DNA from: Labilithrix sp.
GTDB taxonomy: Bacteria; Myxococcota_A; Polyangia; Polyangiales; Polyangiaceae
Assembly: GCA_019637195.1 (NCBI GenBank)
Contig: JAHBWA010000025.1
Span: forward strand, 18,871-82,870
Reading direction: 5' to 3'
Length of the DNA: 64,000 nucleotides
The notes under the pieces: model-generated
What the model was told of the DNA's origin: nothing
Seen by the model: only the letters and a program-made list of their open reading frames with translations
Databases searched by the model: none
Shown here: positions 1 to 9,917 of the stretch, in pieces
How positions within the stretch are numbered: position 1 is the stretch's first letter
Layout of the letters: each line of letters begins with the position of its first letter
Program-made: the position numbers and the translations under genes

Positions 1-1158
1 GTAGGGGCCGACGTTGGGGCCGTGGCCGAGCACGGCCTGCTCGACGTCGCTGCGGTCTTCGGCCGTGGCCGACGCCTCGGCCGGCGGCGCGGGGGGAGCA
101 GCCTTCGCTGGCGCGGCGCCGCTTCCGCCCTTGGGCGCGCTGCTGGGGAGGTCGCCGCCGAGCCGCCCGAGCTGGTGGTGCTTGAGCGGGACCTGCACGA
201 GGAACAGGACGTCGGCGCCCTTCTGCAGCGCGCTCTTGTCGTCCTCGGTCTTCGGGCCGCCCTGCGCGGCGATGCGCTGCTCGACGTCGCTCTTGCGCTC
301 CGCGGTGAACGCGGCGCGGCTGCCGTTGTTGTTGAAGTACAGCTCCTGCCCCCAGCCGGCCGCGGTGAAGTCTTCGCTCTTGTTCTCGATCACCTGCATG
401 CTCGATCCCTGGCGCGTCACGAGGATCGTGAGCACCGCGGGCGAGCCCGGCGCGGACTGGTAGTTGAAGAGGACCGGGTTGAACTGGGCCTTGCCGCTCT
501 TCGGGATCGGGAGGAAGACGGCCTGGGCGCTGACGAGGAAGTGCGAGTCGCGCGGCGCGAGCATGTTGCCGTCGCCGAGGATCGAGTCGGGACGCGACGC
601 GAACGCCTTGAGGTTCTTGAGCACGTCGGTGAGCGGGACGCTGCGGAGGCTGCCCGGCGAGCGCTGCTCGTTGCCGACGCGCACGAAGAAGCGATCGGCC
701 GGGACGTCGCCCGTCTTGTCGGTGAAGTTCGGGTGCCGGATGACCGGCATGATCGACGCCCGGAACTGTCCGCTCTCGTCGCGGCGGCGGACCTGCAGCG
801 TGAGATCCGAGATGTTCGGTCCGAGCGCCGAGCCCTGCGCGCGCCCCGTGTCCTCCCACATGACGTTGAGGAGCGACATCCTGCGGCGCGCGACGCGCGC
901 CTGGAGATCGCCGTCGGAGACCATGCCGGCGACCTTGTCGATCACCCGGGCGTACTCCCGGCTCTCGTCCGGCGCGCGGATGCCCCAGTCGGGATCGTCG
1001 CCGTCTCCGCCCGCGGCGATCGGGTTGCTCTCGTCGGGGCCTTGCTGCTGGGCGTTGGTCGAGGTGCCGCTCGCCGGCTCCTTGATGACGATGATCTTCT
1101 CGCGAGGCCCGCAGGCGGCGGCGAGGGCGACGAGGGACGTGAGGACGAGAGCGCGCAT
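1..1158 (-). CDS. Lipoprotein of unknown function, C-terminus cut by window edge
   Basis: The frame is open from an ATG at 1158 (AAGGA about 13 bases upstream) through to base 1, so the stop lies outside the window. The product starts MRALVLTSLVALAAAC, a type II signal peptide with Cys16 as the lipidation site, so it should be anchored in the envelope. The body (about 370 visible residues) has no domain I can name. It contains a charged region, a segment with repeated Asn/Gly and an Ala/Pro-rich stretch near the visible end. Third codon positions are almost all G or C, which supports real coding against the overlapping plus-strand frames. Function unknown. Confidence 0.8.
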   Translation of the reverse strand, partial: MRALVLTSLVALAAACGPREKIIVIKEPASGTSTNAQQQGPDESNPIAAGGDGDDPDWGIRAPDESREYARVIDKVAGMVSDGDLQARVARRRMSLLNVMWEDTGRAQGSALGPNISDLTLQVRRRDESGQFRASIMPVIRHPNFTDKTGDVPADRFFVRVGNEQRSPGSLRSVPLTDVLKNLKAFASRPDSILGDGNMLAPRDSHFLVSAQAVFLPIPKSGKAQFNPVLFNYQSAPGSPAVLTILVTRQGSSMQVIENKSEDFTAAGWGQELYFNNNGSRAAFTAERKSDVEQRIAAQGGPKTEDDKSALQKGADVLFLVQVPLKHHQLGRLGGDLPSSAPKGGSGAAPAKAAPPAPPAEASATAEDRSDVEQAVLGHGPNVGPY

Positions 1159-1677
1159 GAAATCAACCGGTCCTTTCCGAGTGAGGGAGGTGCTCGGCTT
1201 CCGACGCGCTCGAGCCGCTCGGGATCTGCGCGCCGGCGCAGAAAAACGCTGTCGAGCGGGCGCGTTCCGCGCCGGAGCCACCACCCCTCACGGCCCAACG
1301 GCCGAGCCGGCGTCGAGCTTACACGAGCGCCCGCGCGGCGGCGCGCGTTCCCTCCCCCGAACCGGCTTCGTTAGCACCCGCCGCGCGTCACGCACGCCCT
1401 TTTGGGATGTGGGACAACCGATTTGATCGGGTACGAGCACTTGCCGTTCCATCGGTGAGAAAACGGGGCGTCCGGCGCGCTTTCCACATTGACCGAGGCC
1501 CTTCCATCTCGTAGTGCGGACGCGTTCTCGTTCTCGCAGCCCACCGTTCGCCGCGCTCACGCGTCGGGGAATCGGCTCGGGGTCGGGGCGGCGCTCCGCG
1601 TCCGACCCGACCTCGGCGCCCCGGTCCCCTGGCCGGGAATGACGCGGGTGGTCGAGCTCGGTCCGTCTCGATTCGTC
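1159..1677. other. 519-bp divergent intergenic region
   Basis: The stretch lies between the divergently transcribed lipoprotein and SDR genes. Open frames crossing it on either strand lack coding-like codon use. The part around 1395-1500 is less GC-rich than its surroundings and probably holds promoters for one or both genes, but I cannot place -35/-10 elements with confidence. Confidence 0.4.
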
Positions 1678-2508
1678 ATGTCTTCGCTCCAAGGAAAGAC
1701 CCTCTTCATCACCGGCGCGAGCCGGGGCATCGGCAAGGCCATCGCGCTCCGCGCGGCCCGTGACGGCGCCAACGTCGTCATCGCGGCGAAGACCGCGGAG
1801 CCGCACCCGAAGCTCCAGGGCACGGTCTACACGGCGCGCGACGAGATCGAGGCGGCCGGCGGCAAGGCGCTCGCGTGCATCGTCGACGTCCGGATGGAGG
1901 AGCAGATCCGCGCGGCGGTCGATGAGGCCGTCAGGACCTTCGGCGGCATCGACATCCTCGTGAACAACGCGAGCGCGATCAGCCTGACCGGCACCGTCGA
2001 GACGCCGATGAAGCGCTTCGACCTGATGCACGGCATCAACACGCGCGGGACGTTCGCGTGCTCGCAGGCGTGCATCCCGCACCTGGCGAAGGCCTCGAAC
2101 CCGCACATCCTCAACATCTCGCCTCCGCTCAACATGGAGGCGCGGTGGTTCGCGCCGCACGTCGCCTACACGATGGCGAAGTACGGGATGAGCCTCTGCG
2201 TGCTCGGGATGCACGAGGAGCTCCGCGACAGGAAGATCGCCGTGAACGCGCTCTGGCCGCGCACGGTCATCGCGACCGCCGCCGTCGAGAACCTCCTCGG
2301 CGGCGAGGAGGTCGTCAAGGGCAGCCGCAAGCCGGACATCATGGCCGACGCCGCCCACGCGATCCTCACGCGGAAGAGCTCCGAATACACTGGAAACTTC
2401 GCGATCGACGAGGCTGTGCTTCGCGACGCCGGCGTGACCGACTTCTCCGCTTATGCCGTGACTCCGGGGATGAAGGACTCGGAGCTCATCAACGACTACT
2501 TTCTCTGA
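1678..2508 (+). CDS. SDR-family oxidoreductase, HSDL2-like
   Basis: A 276-residue short-chain dehydrogenase/reductase. The nucleotide-binding motif TGASRGIG is at residues 12-19, NNAS at 96-99, and the catalytic Tyr/Lys pair in YTMAK at 164-168. The sequence around the active site (NISPPLN, then AYTMAKYGMS) is the pattern of the hydroxysteroid dehydrogenase-like protein 2 group, whose members are mostly of unsettled substrate and often linked to lipid metabolism. The start was set at the ATG at 1678, which places the Rossmann motif at the usual distance from the N-terminus. The open frame runs further upstream to 1489, but that part does not resemble SDR sequence. It stands alone, with no partner gene. 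Substrate is not deducible. Confidence 0.9.
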   Translation: MSSLQGKTLFITGASRGIGKAIALRAARDGANVVIAAKTAEPHPKLQGTVYTARDEIEAAGGKALACIVDVRMEEQIRAAVDEAVRTFGGIDILVNNASAISLTGTVETPMKRFDLMHGINTRGTFACSQACIPHLAKASNPHILNISPPLNMEARWFAPHVAYTMAKYGMSLCVLGMHEELRDRKIAVNALWPRTVIATAAVENLLGGEEVVKGSRKPDIMADAAHAILTRKSSEYTGNFAIDEAVLRDAGVTDFSAYAVTPGMKDSELINDYFL

Positions 2509-2614
2509 CCTATCTTCTAGAGCTTCATCCGGCGCGCTGGCGCCGTCACCTTTCTTCGCTAGTTTTTAGGCTCGATCCGAGATTGAGCGCGATATAGGGA
2601 GGATGCGACGTTCC

Positions 2615-2851
2615 ATGAAACCGACGAGCAAAGAGGCAGGAGATCGCCGTAAGGCGGAGCGTCGTACGCCGCCGACCGAGCGACGTGCGGACGCCGCGCG
2701 CGGGGTCGCGGGCGATCGCCGGGCGATGGAGGGACGCGGCGTCGGCGCTGCGATGGTCGACGCGCTCGAGGACATCCTCCAGTGGGAGCGCGCGAGCGAG
2801 CGCTCTCTCAAGGTCGCCGACAAGGCGAGCTCGCCCAAGCTGTCGAACTGA
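2615..2851 (+). CDS. Small charged protein, 78 aa
   Basis: A short frame with GGGAGG at 2597-2602. The ATG at 2615 sits at a normal distance from it, while the earlier in-frame ATG at 2603 directly abuts it, so 2615 is preferred. The N-terminal half is very rich in Arg, Lys and Glu. The C-terminal half (MVDALEDILQWERASERSLK and onwards) looks like an amphipathic helix. There is no signal peptide or known domain. The codon bias and ribosome binding site support a real gene. A DNA- or RNA-associated role would fit the basic half but is a guess. Confidence 0.55.
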   Translation: MKPTSKEAGDRRKAERRTPPTERRADAARGVAGDRRAMEGRGVGAAMVDALEDILQWERASERSLKVADKASSPKLSN

Positions 2852-2894
2852 CGGCGCGCACGGTACGTAGCCGCTTCGGCTCGGAAGGATCGCC

Positions 2895-3608
2895 ATGGTT
2901 TCGCGACGGGCGCTTTGCGGCGTGAGTATCTCCGCCGCGCTCGGCATTTTCTCCGCGTGCGCCCAGGGGCAAGACGGGATCGACATCGGCGGCGGGACCG
3001 GCCCCGTGAACGACGGCGGCGCCGAGGGGGGCGCGCGCTTGCCCGGGACCGACGGCGGCGGCTCGTCGAGCGGCGATCCGGACACGGATCCCGGCGACGG
3101 CGAGGACTCCGGCCCGGGGCCTGGCTGCACGGGCAAGGTCGTGATCAACGAGCTGCAGTGCGACGGGCCCGGCGGCGCCGAGTTCATCGAGCTGTACAAC
3201 CCGAGCAGCTGCGCCGTCAGCTTGTCCGGCTGGAAGCTCCCGTACCGCGCGTCGAGCGGAAACTCGGGCGTCGCCCTGCACTCGTTCGGCTCGGGGGTGA
3301 GCATCCCGGCCGAGTCGTTCTTGCTCCTCGCGAACGCCAACTTCAGCGGCTCGGGCGCCACGAGGTTCAACGGCGGCGGCGGGCTCGGCAACAGCGGCGG
3401 GCAGGTCGCGCTCGTCGACGACGGAGCCACGCAGATCGACGCGGTCGGCTACGGCCCCAGCACCTCGGGCGCGTTCACCGAGGGCTCTCCGGCGCCGCTC
3501 CCGTCGGGCAGCGGCTCGATCGGCCGCAAGAGCGACGGTCTCGACACCGACAACAACGCGTCGGACTTCGCGCGCTTCTCGGCGCCGTCGCCGGGCGTCT
3601 CGAACTGA
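2895..3608 (+). CDS. Lamin-tail (LTD) domain lipoprotein
   Basis: A 237-residue secreted protein. GGAAGGA precedes the ATG at 2895. The signal peptide ends in IFSAC, giving lipid-modified Cys22. A low-complexity Gly/Asp/Ser linker follows (about residues 28-75). From about residue 77 there is an Ig-fold lamin-tail domain with the hallmark VINELQ, EFIELYN and LSGWKL segments, running to about residue 200. Bacterial LTD domains sit on surface proteins and extracellular nucleases and are thought to mediate binding. No catalytic domain is attached here, so a binding or structural envelope role is the most that can be inferred. Confidence 0.85.
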   Translation: MVSRRALCGVSISAALGIFSACAQGQDGIDIGGGTGPVNDGGAEGGARLPGTDGGGSSSGDPDTDPGDGEDSGPGPGCTGKVVINELQCDGPGGAEFIELYNPSSCAVSLSGWKLPYRASSGNSGVALHSFGSGVSIPAESFLLLANANFSGSGATRFNGGGGLGNSGGQVALVDDGATQIDAVGYGPSTSGAFTEGSPAPLPSGSGSIGRKSDGLDTDNNASDFARFSAPSPGVSN

Positions 3609-3684
3609 CGCCGACCGGCGAGGCGCCGCTCGACTCGCGGTCCCCGCCGAGCGCCGAGGCCGTCGGCGCTCGGGCTGCGACGCG

Positions 3685-3996
3685 CTACTTGCCGTTGCCG
3701 CCGAGGCACTTCGGTGAGGCGTTGGCCTCGGGGCTCGCGCTCCACTCCGCGGGGCTGCGCGACGTGATCGCGAGCGCGTGGACGCCGCTCTTCATCTCCT
3801 CGGCGACGGCTCCGTAGACGAGCTGGTGCCGCTTCACCGGCGAGACGCCGTCGAAGCGCGCCGAGACGACGACCACCTTGAAGTGCGTCTCGGAGCCCTT
3901 CGGCACGTTGTGCATGTGGCTCTCGTTGATCACCTCGAGGTGCGCGGGCGCGAGCGTCTCCCTCAGCTTCGTCTCGATGCGATCCTGGACGGTCAC
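3685..3996 (-). CDS. bolA: BolA family protein
   Basis: A 103-residue BolA/YrbA-type protein starting at GTG 3996 (MTVQDRIETKL). It shows the family features: the N-terminal helix, the HFKVVVVS strand, the F-x-G motif followed by RHQLVY (the helix-turn with the invariant RH), and the C-terminal ending in PKCLGG. BolA proteins are small class II KH-fold proteins that pair with monothiol glutaredoxins in Fe-S cluster trafficking, or act as regulators of envelope and stress genes. No glutaredoxin gene lies next to it. The DNA upstream (3997-4217) has no further gene. The length is typical. Confidence 0.9.
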   Translation of the reverse strand: MTVQDRIETKLRETLAPAHLEVINESHMHNVPKGSETHFKVVVVSARFDGVSPVKRHQLVYGAVAEEMKSGVHALAITSRSPAEWSASPEANASPKCLGGNGK

Positions 3997-4217
3997 GCGA
4001 CGACCATAGCACTCGTCCCCTCGCGGCGCTCGAGCTCGTCCTGAGGTCGGCGTACCAGGGCCGGGGGCCGTTCAGCGAGGCGCGCACGCGAGCTCGAGCT
4101 CGGCCGAGGTCGCGTCGATGAACGACTCTCGCAAGCGCCCCAACGTGTCGCGGAGCTCGCGAGCGACGACGGGCGAGCTCTCGATGCGGACGGAGGTGCT
4201 ACGTTCGCGCGCGTCGC

Positions 4218-4730
4218 ATGTGGATCTTCGCCTACGGATCCTTGATCTTCCGGCCGTCGTTTCGCTTCGTCGAGCGCCGGCGCGCCTTCGTGCGAGGTTG
4301 GGCGCGCCGCTTCTGGCAGGGCTCGCCGGATCACCGCGGCGTGCCCGGCGCGCCTGGGCGCGTGGTGACGCTCGTGCCGAGCGTCGACGAGCCGTGCGGC
4401 GGCTGCGCCTACCGCGTCGACGCGGCAGAGGCGGACGCCATCCTCGCGGTGCTCGACGTCCGCGAGCAGGCGGGCTTCGAGCGTCACCTGCTCGCGCTCC
4501 ACGACCGGCCCGACGAGCCGCCGTTCGCCGAGGGCGTCACGTGGGTCGCCGGCGCCGCGAACGCGCACTTCCTCGGGCCGCTGCCCGAGCGCGAGATCGC
4601 CGACTACGTCCGCGCGCGGCGCGGGCCGAGCGGCACGAACGCCGACTACGTCCTCTGCCTGCGCGAAGCGCTGAGCGAGCTCGGCGTCGACGACGCGCAC
4701 GTGGAGGCGATCGCTCGCCACCTCCGCTGA
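4218..4730 (+). CDS. ChaC-like glutathione-specific gamma-glutamylcyclotransferase
   Basis: A 170-residue protein of the gamma-glutamylcyclotransferase fold. The substrate-binding YGSL loop is at residues 6-9. GWARRFWQGSPDHRGVPG, typical of the ChaC subgroup, lies at about 28-45, and REQAGF contains Glu83 at the position of the catalytic Glu of ChaC enzymes. ChaC proteins cleave cytosolic glutathione into 5-oxoproline and Cys-Gly. The length matches the short ChaC2-type enzymes. It converges on the sigma-factor gene, with the 28-bp direct repeats lying between their stops. No transporter or glutathione gene is adjacent. Confidence 0.9.
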   Translation: MWIFAYGSLIFRPSFRFVERRRAFVRGWARRFWQGSPDHRGVPGAPGRVVTLVPSVDEPCGGCAYRVDAAEADAILAVLDVREQAGFERHLLALHDRPDEPPFAEGVTWVAGAANAHFLGPLPEREIADYVRARRGPSGTNADYVLCLREALSELGVDDAHVEAIARHLR

Positions 4731-4815
4731 GCGCGCCTTCGCGCGGAGGACGCGCGCGGAGCGGCGCTGCGCGCCATCGCGAGGAGGGCGCGCCTTCGCG
4801 CGGAGGACGCGCGCG
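4731..4815. repeat. Two 28-bp direct repeats between convergent genes
   Basis: The 28-bp sequence beginning GCGCGCCTTCGCGCGGAGGA occurs at 4731-4758 and again, identical, at 4788-4815. The 29-bp spacer has related composition. The pair fills the gap between the stop codons of the ChaC-like gene and the sigma-factor gene. It may take part in bidirectional termination or be a small dispersed repeat. Confidence 0.8.
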
Positions 4816-4819
4816 CGGC

Positions 4820-6097
<1,278 letters not shown>

Positions 6098-6821
6098 GTT
6101 CGCGATGGGGGCTTTGGAGAGGTTGGGGGCTTCGGACTTCTTCAAGGCTAATCGGCTCCGCGTGGCCCTTTGGTCTCGCTCCTGTCCACGACCACGCTCG
6201 AGGACAGACCATCGACTTCTAAGCAAATTGATCGTTCGCTTCGCGCGCTGCTCGTTCTCTACGGACGTCGTCGCTCTCGCTCTGCTCGTTCTCTTCCACG
6301 TTCGATGAACACGTTTGATCTGACCCGACTCGCGAAGGCAGAGCGCGACGAGGTGAACACTCGGAACCCGCGCGATCTTCCTTCGAACGTTCCCCCCGGG
6401 CGCCGAGGACCGTTCGCCGTTCGCACCGTCTCGTCGAGCAGCAAGGGCACGTCGAATCGCCCGAATTCGGGTGCCGTCAGAAAGTCTGGCACGTTCGAAA
6501 GCGTCGGGCCAAAGTCGGAGCTTCTCCTACATGGGCGACTGTCCTCGAAATTTTGGCACTGAGGCGTGGTGGCGCGGCGCTTCTTCAAGAGTTTCCCTTG
6601 CTTCCGCGGGGCGGAGACGTAGATCGCAGCCTGTGAGCCGGCGAGCTGAGCTGTTATTTTTTCTTCCGACCGCTCGCATTTGCGCCTGCTCCGCGCTTCT
6701 ATCGATGAGCGTCGGAGCTCTCTCGGCGTCCGGGCGACGGGCCGACGACGCTCCCGGCGGGTAGGGGACGAGGGGCGGCGGGCGCGCCCCCAGCGGGGAG
6801 CGACGACGGTCCAGCGGGCGC
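6098..6821. other. Intergenic region upstream of the sigma-factor gene
   Basis: About 600-720 bp (depending on the sigma-factor start) separate the sigma factor from aat; both genes are on the minus strand. The part at 6200-6560 is less GC-rich than the surrounding genes and must carry the sigma-factor promoter. The part at 6563-6821 lies upstream of nothing on the plus strand and downstream of aat. A plus-strand frame at 6170-6562 has no coding-like codon bias. I see no RNA gene or named motif. Confidence 0.4.
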
Positions 6822-7541
6822 TCACGCGAGCGGTCGCGGGGATCGTCCGACGGCGTTGGAGAGGCGAGCCAGGTACTCGTCGCGCGGGATCTCGACGCAC
6901 CCGAGCGACGCGAGGTGCGGGTTCGTGACCTGCACGTCGAACAGCTCGTAGCCCGCCGCGCGTAGCTTCGCGACCAGCGACGCGAACGCGATCTTCGACG
7001 CGTCGGTGCGCGTGTGGAACATCGACTCGCCGGCGAAGACGCCGCCGATCGCGACGCCGTAGATCCCACCGACGAGCTCGCGCCCGTCGCCGGTCGACTC
7101 CCAGACCTCGACGCTGTGCGCCCAGCCGAGGCGATGGAGCTCGCGGTAACCGCGCTCGAGCTCGGGGATGATCCAGGTCGCGCCCTTCCGTGTCTCTCCG
7201 CACATGTGCATCACGCCGGCGAAGTCCTGGTCGACCGTCACCTCGTACGGGTGGAGGCGCAGCGCGCGACGCAGGCTGCGCGACCAGCGCGGCTCGTCCG
7301 CGAGCGAGAACACGCAGCGCGGCTCGGGGGAGAACCAGAGCACCAGCGGCGCGCCGCGCTCGTCCTCGTCGTCGCCGTGCGGCCACGGGAAGATCCCGCT
7401 GCGGTAGGCGTGCAGGAGCGTGCCCGCGGTGAAGTCGCAGCCCACCGCGAGCACGCCGTGCGACGGCGCCAGCCGTGGATCAGGGAACCGCACGCGCGTC
7501 GTCGGCGGCTCGACCGGTGGATGAGGGACGCGCGCGTTCAC
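6822..7541 (-). CDS. aat: Leucyl/phenylalanyl-tRNA--protein transferase
   Basis: A 239-residue Aat enzyme, which transfers Leu or Phe from aminoacyl-tRNA to proteins with N-terminal Arg or Lys and so marks them for ClpS/ClpAP degradation (bacterial N-end rule). Family signatures in order: FPDPRLAP, GIFPWP, LWFSPEPRCVF, the central GGIYGVAIGGVFAGESMFH, then DASKIA and VQVTNPHLASLG. The start is placed at GTG 7541, just before the conserved N-terminal segment; the frame runs on upstream but without homology. No clear ribosome binding site. clpS and clpA are not in the window. Confidence 0.93.
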   Translation of the reverse strand: MNARVPHPPVEPPTTRVRFPDPRLAPSHGVLAVGCDFTAGTLLHAYRSGIFPWPHGDDEDERGAPLVLWFSPEPRCVFSLADEPRWSRSLRRALRLHPYEVTVDQDFAGVMHMCGETRKGATWIIPELERGYRELHRLGWAHSVEVWESTGDGRELVGGIYGVAIGGVFAGESMFHTRTDASKIAFASLVAKLRAAGYELFDVQVTNPHLASLGCVEIPRDEYLARLSNAVGRSPRPLA

Positions 7542-7627
7542 GCGAGAGCAGTCTAGCGTGTCGGCGCGCCCGAGCGCGCGCCAGGCGGGCGCCGGCGCGC
7601 CGGGAGCGCGCCGGTCGCGTCCGCGCT

Positions 7628-9697
7628 TCAGTCCAGCTTCACCGAGTAGACGAAGCTCGCCTTCGGCGCGCGCGTGATCCGCTCGGTGATGATCGCGTGG
7701 AGCGGCCGCTTCTCGCCGGGGGCGCCGACGTGCTCCTTGATGAGGGCGTCGGCCCGCGGCTTGTTGCCCTGGCCCTTGATCTGCGCGACCTCGGTCATCA
7801 GCGACGTGATCGAGGCGGGCATCTTGGCGAGGTCGAGGGAGAAGCAGCCCTTGTCCTTGCCGTTGGCGGCCATCTCTTCGGGCTTCCAGGTCACCGAGCC
7901 GTCCTTCATCAGCCAGCCGAGCTGGATCGCGGCGAGCTGGCTGTAGTTCTTCGGGTGGTTGTTCTCGCCGTACATGCCGCGCGAGACGTGACCGAACGCC
8001 CAGAACATGTCGCGCACGTGCGCCTTGTCGGCGTCGTCGCGCGTGATCTGCTTCTTGTCGACCAGCCACTCGGTGAAATAGAGCGCCGCGGTCTGGGCCT
8101 TGAGCTCCTCGAGCGTGCTGGCGAGCGGACCGCCGAACGCCTCGCGGTCGACCTTGCCGTTCGCCTTGTACTGGTGCGCCGGACCGAGGTTGTGCGCGGC
8201 CTCGTGGAGGACCGTGCTCATGAGCTGCGGCTCCTGCGCGCTCGTCCACTTCGCCATCGCGTCCTTGCAGAAGAGCGACTCGCCCTGCTCCTTCGACGTC
8301 GCGATGCTGTCGGGGTCCGTGTAGAAGTTCGTCATCGCGACGGTGCGGCCGCGCCCGCCGTTGGCCACCGGACCGAAGTTCGGGAGCGACTGGCCGATCG
8401 TCGCGCCGAACGCCTTGCGCGAGTCGCCGGCGTTGAGCGCGATGTCGACGAAGTCGGGGAGCTTGAAGCTCACCGGGCGCGCCGTGTACGGCTTGCCGGC
8501 GAGCGCGGCGAGCGCGTTCTCCATCTCGGTCTTGAGCGGGTCGAGCTTCTGCTGCCAGGTCAGCGAGCCCTGGTTAATCAGGCCGAAGCTGACGTGGTAG
8601 AGCGCCTTCGTGCTGCACGGCTCGTCGTAGACCTCGTCCGGCGCGATGCGGAGGTAGTACTTCGAGTTCTTCGCGTCCATCTTCGCCCAGGCCTCGTCGG
8701 CCGGCCACCACGCGTCGTCGACGAAGGCCTTCGCCGCCGCGCGCAGGTAGTCCTTGAGCGCGGGCTCGCGGGCGCCGAGCGCGTCGGCCGCGCCCTCGAG
8801 CTCCTTGGCGATCGCCTCGACGTCGTCCGGCCACACCTCGTGGAACGGCTTGGCGACGAGCGCGCCCTTGTCGCCCTTCACGACCGCGGTGAACGGATCG
8901 AGCAGCGCCTTGTCCTTCTTCTTCTGGAGGTCCTCGCAGAACTTCGGGTTCGAGGCGAGGAGATCGGCCGGGTAGAGGCCGGAGAGCTTCGTCTTCGGCA
9001 TGTCCGCCGGGAGGAGCGCGCCGCACGCCGGATCGTTCTCCGTCAGCGGCGCCTCGCACTTCGGGCCCTGACCGCGGAAGAACAAGGTCCGGCTCGCGAG
9101 GTCGTCCGCGGGGACCTTGGCGGCGAGGTCCTTCACCGCCTGCTGCTTCGCGTAGAGCCGCTCGATGAGCTCCGAGGCCTTCATGATCGCCGCGACGAAG
9201 CGGCGCTCCTCGGCGTCGGCCTTCGACAGATCGGTCGCGACGAGGGTGACGCGCCCCTGCGCGAGCTCCTTCTTCACGGCGGCGCGGCGGGCGTCGGCGG
9301 GCGCCTGATCCTGCTGCTTCACGAGCTGTTCGTAGGCCTCGAGCAGCCTGGGCGTGAACGCCGGCGCCGCCCCCTTCGTCACGTAGTCCTCGAGCGCGGC
9401 GCCGGGGGCGAGGCCCCAGTAGACGGCGAGCTCGGACGGGTCGAGCGCTCCGTCCTTGTTCGCGTCCTCCGTCCAGAACAGCGGGAGCGCGAGCTCGGGA
9501 GCGAGCCGGTTGAAGTCGGCGCGCGTGAGCTTGTCGAGCCGAGGTCCCGCCGCCGGCTTCGTGGCGTCGCCGCCGGGCGCGACGCCTGCGGCGTAGGTCG
9601 TCTTCGGCTCGGGGCTGTTCGCGTTGTTCTCGCAGGCGAGCGCGGCTAGGGCGGGGACGAACGCGACCAGGGCGAGGGAGAGGCGAGACTTGTTCAT
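7628..9697 (-). CDS. M49-like zinc metallopeptidase lipoprotein with EF-hand
   Basis: A 689-residue envelope lipoprotein (signal ending LAALAC, Cys22). A textbook 12-residue EF-hand calcium loop (DANKDGALDPSE) is at residues 78-89. The central part has no named domain. Near the C-terminus HEAAHNLGPAH begins at His498, followed by STLEELKAQTAALYF around residue 528. This spacing, with a downstream TLEE segment, is that of dipeptidyl-peptidase III (M49) enzymes, where the zinc ligands are two His and a Glu. Classical M49 uses HExxxH; here the motif is HExxH. Probable role: peptide cleavage outside the cytoplasm, perhaps calcium-stabilised. The start could also be the ATG at 9709. Confidence 0.75.
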   Translation of the reverse strand: MNKSRLSLALVAFVPALAALACENNANSPEPKTTYAAGVAPGGDATKPAAGPRLDKLTRADFNRLAPELALPLFWTEDANKDGALDPSELAVYWGLAPGAALEDYVTKGAAPAFTPRLLEAYEQLVKQQDQAPADARRAAVKKELAQGRVTLVATDLSKADAEERRFVAAIMKASELIERLYAKQQAVKDLAAKVPADDLASRTLFFRGQGPKCEAPLTENDPACGALLPADMPKTKLSGLYPADLLASNPKFCEDLQKKKDKALLDPFTAVVKGDKGALVAKPFHEVWPDDVEAIAKELEGAADALGAREPALKDYLRAAAKAFVDDAWWPADEAWAKMDAKNSKYYLRIAPDEVYDEPCSTKALYHVSFGLINQGSLTWQQKLDPLKTEMENALAALAGKPYTARPVSFKLPDFVDIALNAGDSRKAFGATIGQSLPNFGPVANGGRGRTVAMTNFYTDPDSIATSKEQGESLFCKDAMAKWTSAQEPQLMSTVLHEAAHNLGPAHQYKANGKVDREAFGGPLASTLEELKAQTAALYFTEWLVDKKQITRDDADKAHVRDMFWAFGHVSRGMYGENNHPKNYSQLAAIQLGWLMKDGSVTWKPEEMAANGKDKGCFSLDLAKMPASITSLMTEVAQIKGQGNKPRADALIKEHVGAPGEKRPLHAIITERITRAPKASFVYSVKLD

Positions 9698-9917
9698 CGC
9701 GGGCTTCATCGCGCGCGCGCGCGCGGCCGTCAACCCGCGCGGACGTCCGCGCGCCGGCCCCGCGCGGACGTGCCACGCGCGCCGGCCCATGCGGCCGCCG
9801 GCCCGCGGACCAAACGTGCCGGCGCAGCGCCGCGCAGGATCCGATACGCTCGGCCGCGAGCATGAGGCTCACCCGGCGCCGAGCGCCGCCAACCGTGAGA
9901 GGCTCCCCTCCTTGCGA

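Noticed and set aside
2530..2562. Intrinsic terminator after the SDR gene
   Set aside because: The CGGCGC/GCGCCG stem is only 6 bp and the T-rich tract is broken and distant.
3997..4217. Minus-strand gene extending bolA upstream
   Set aside because: The frame is open but not in the BolA frame, and it runs into bolA without a stop in a different reading frame; no start or domain.
6170..6562. Plus-strand frame of 130 codons upstream of the sigma-factor gene
   Set aside because: No ribosome binding site, no third-position GC bias and no recognisable sequence.
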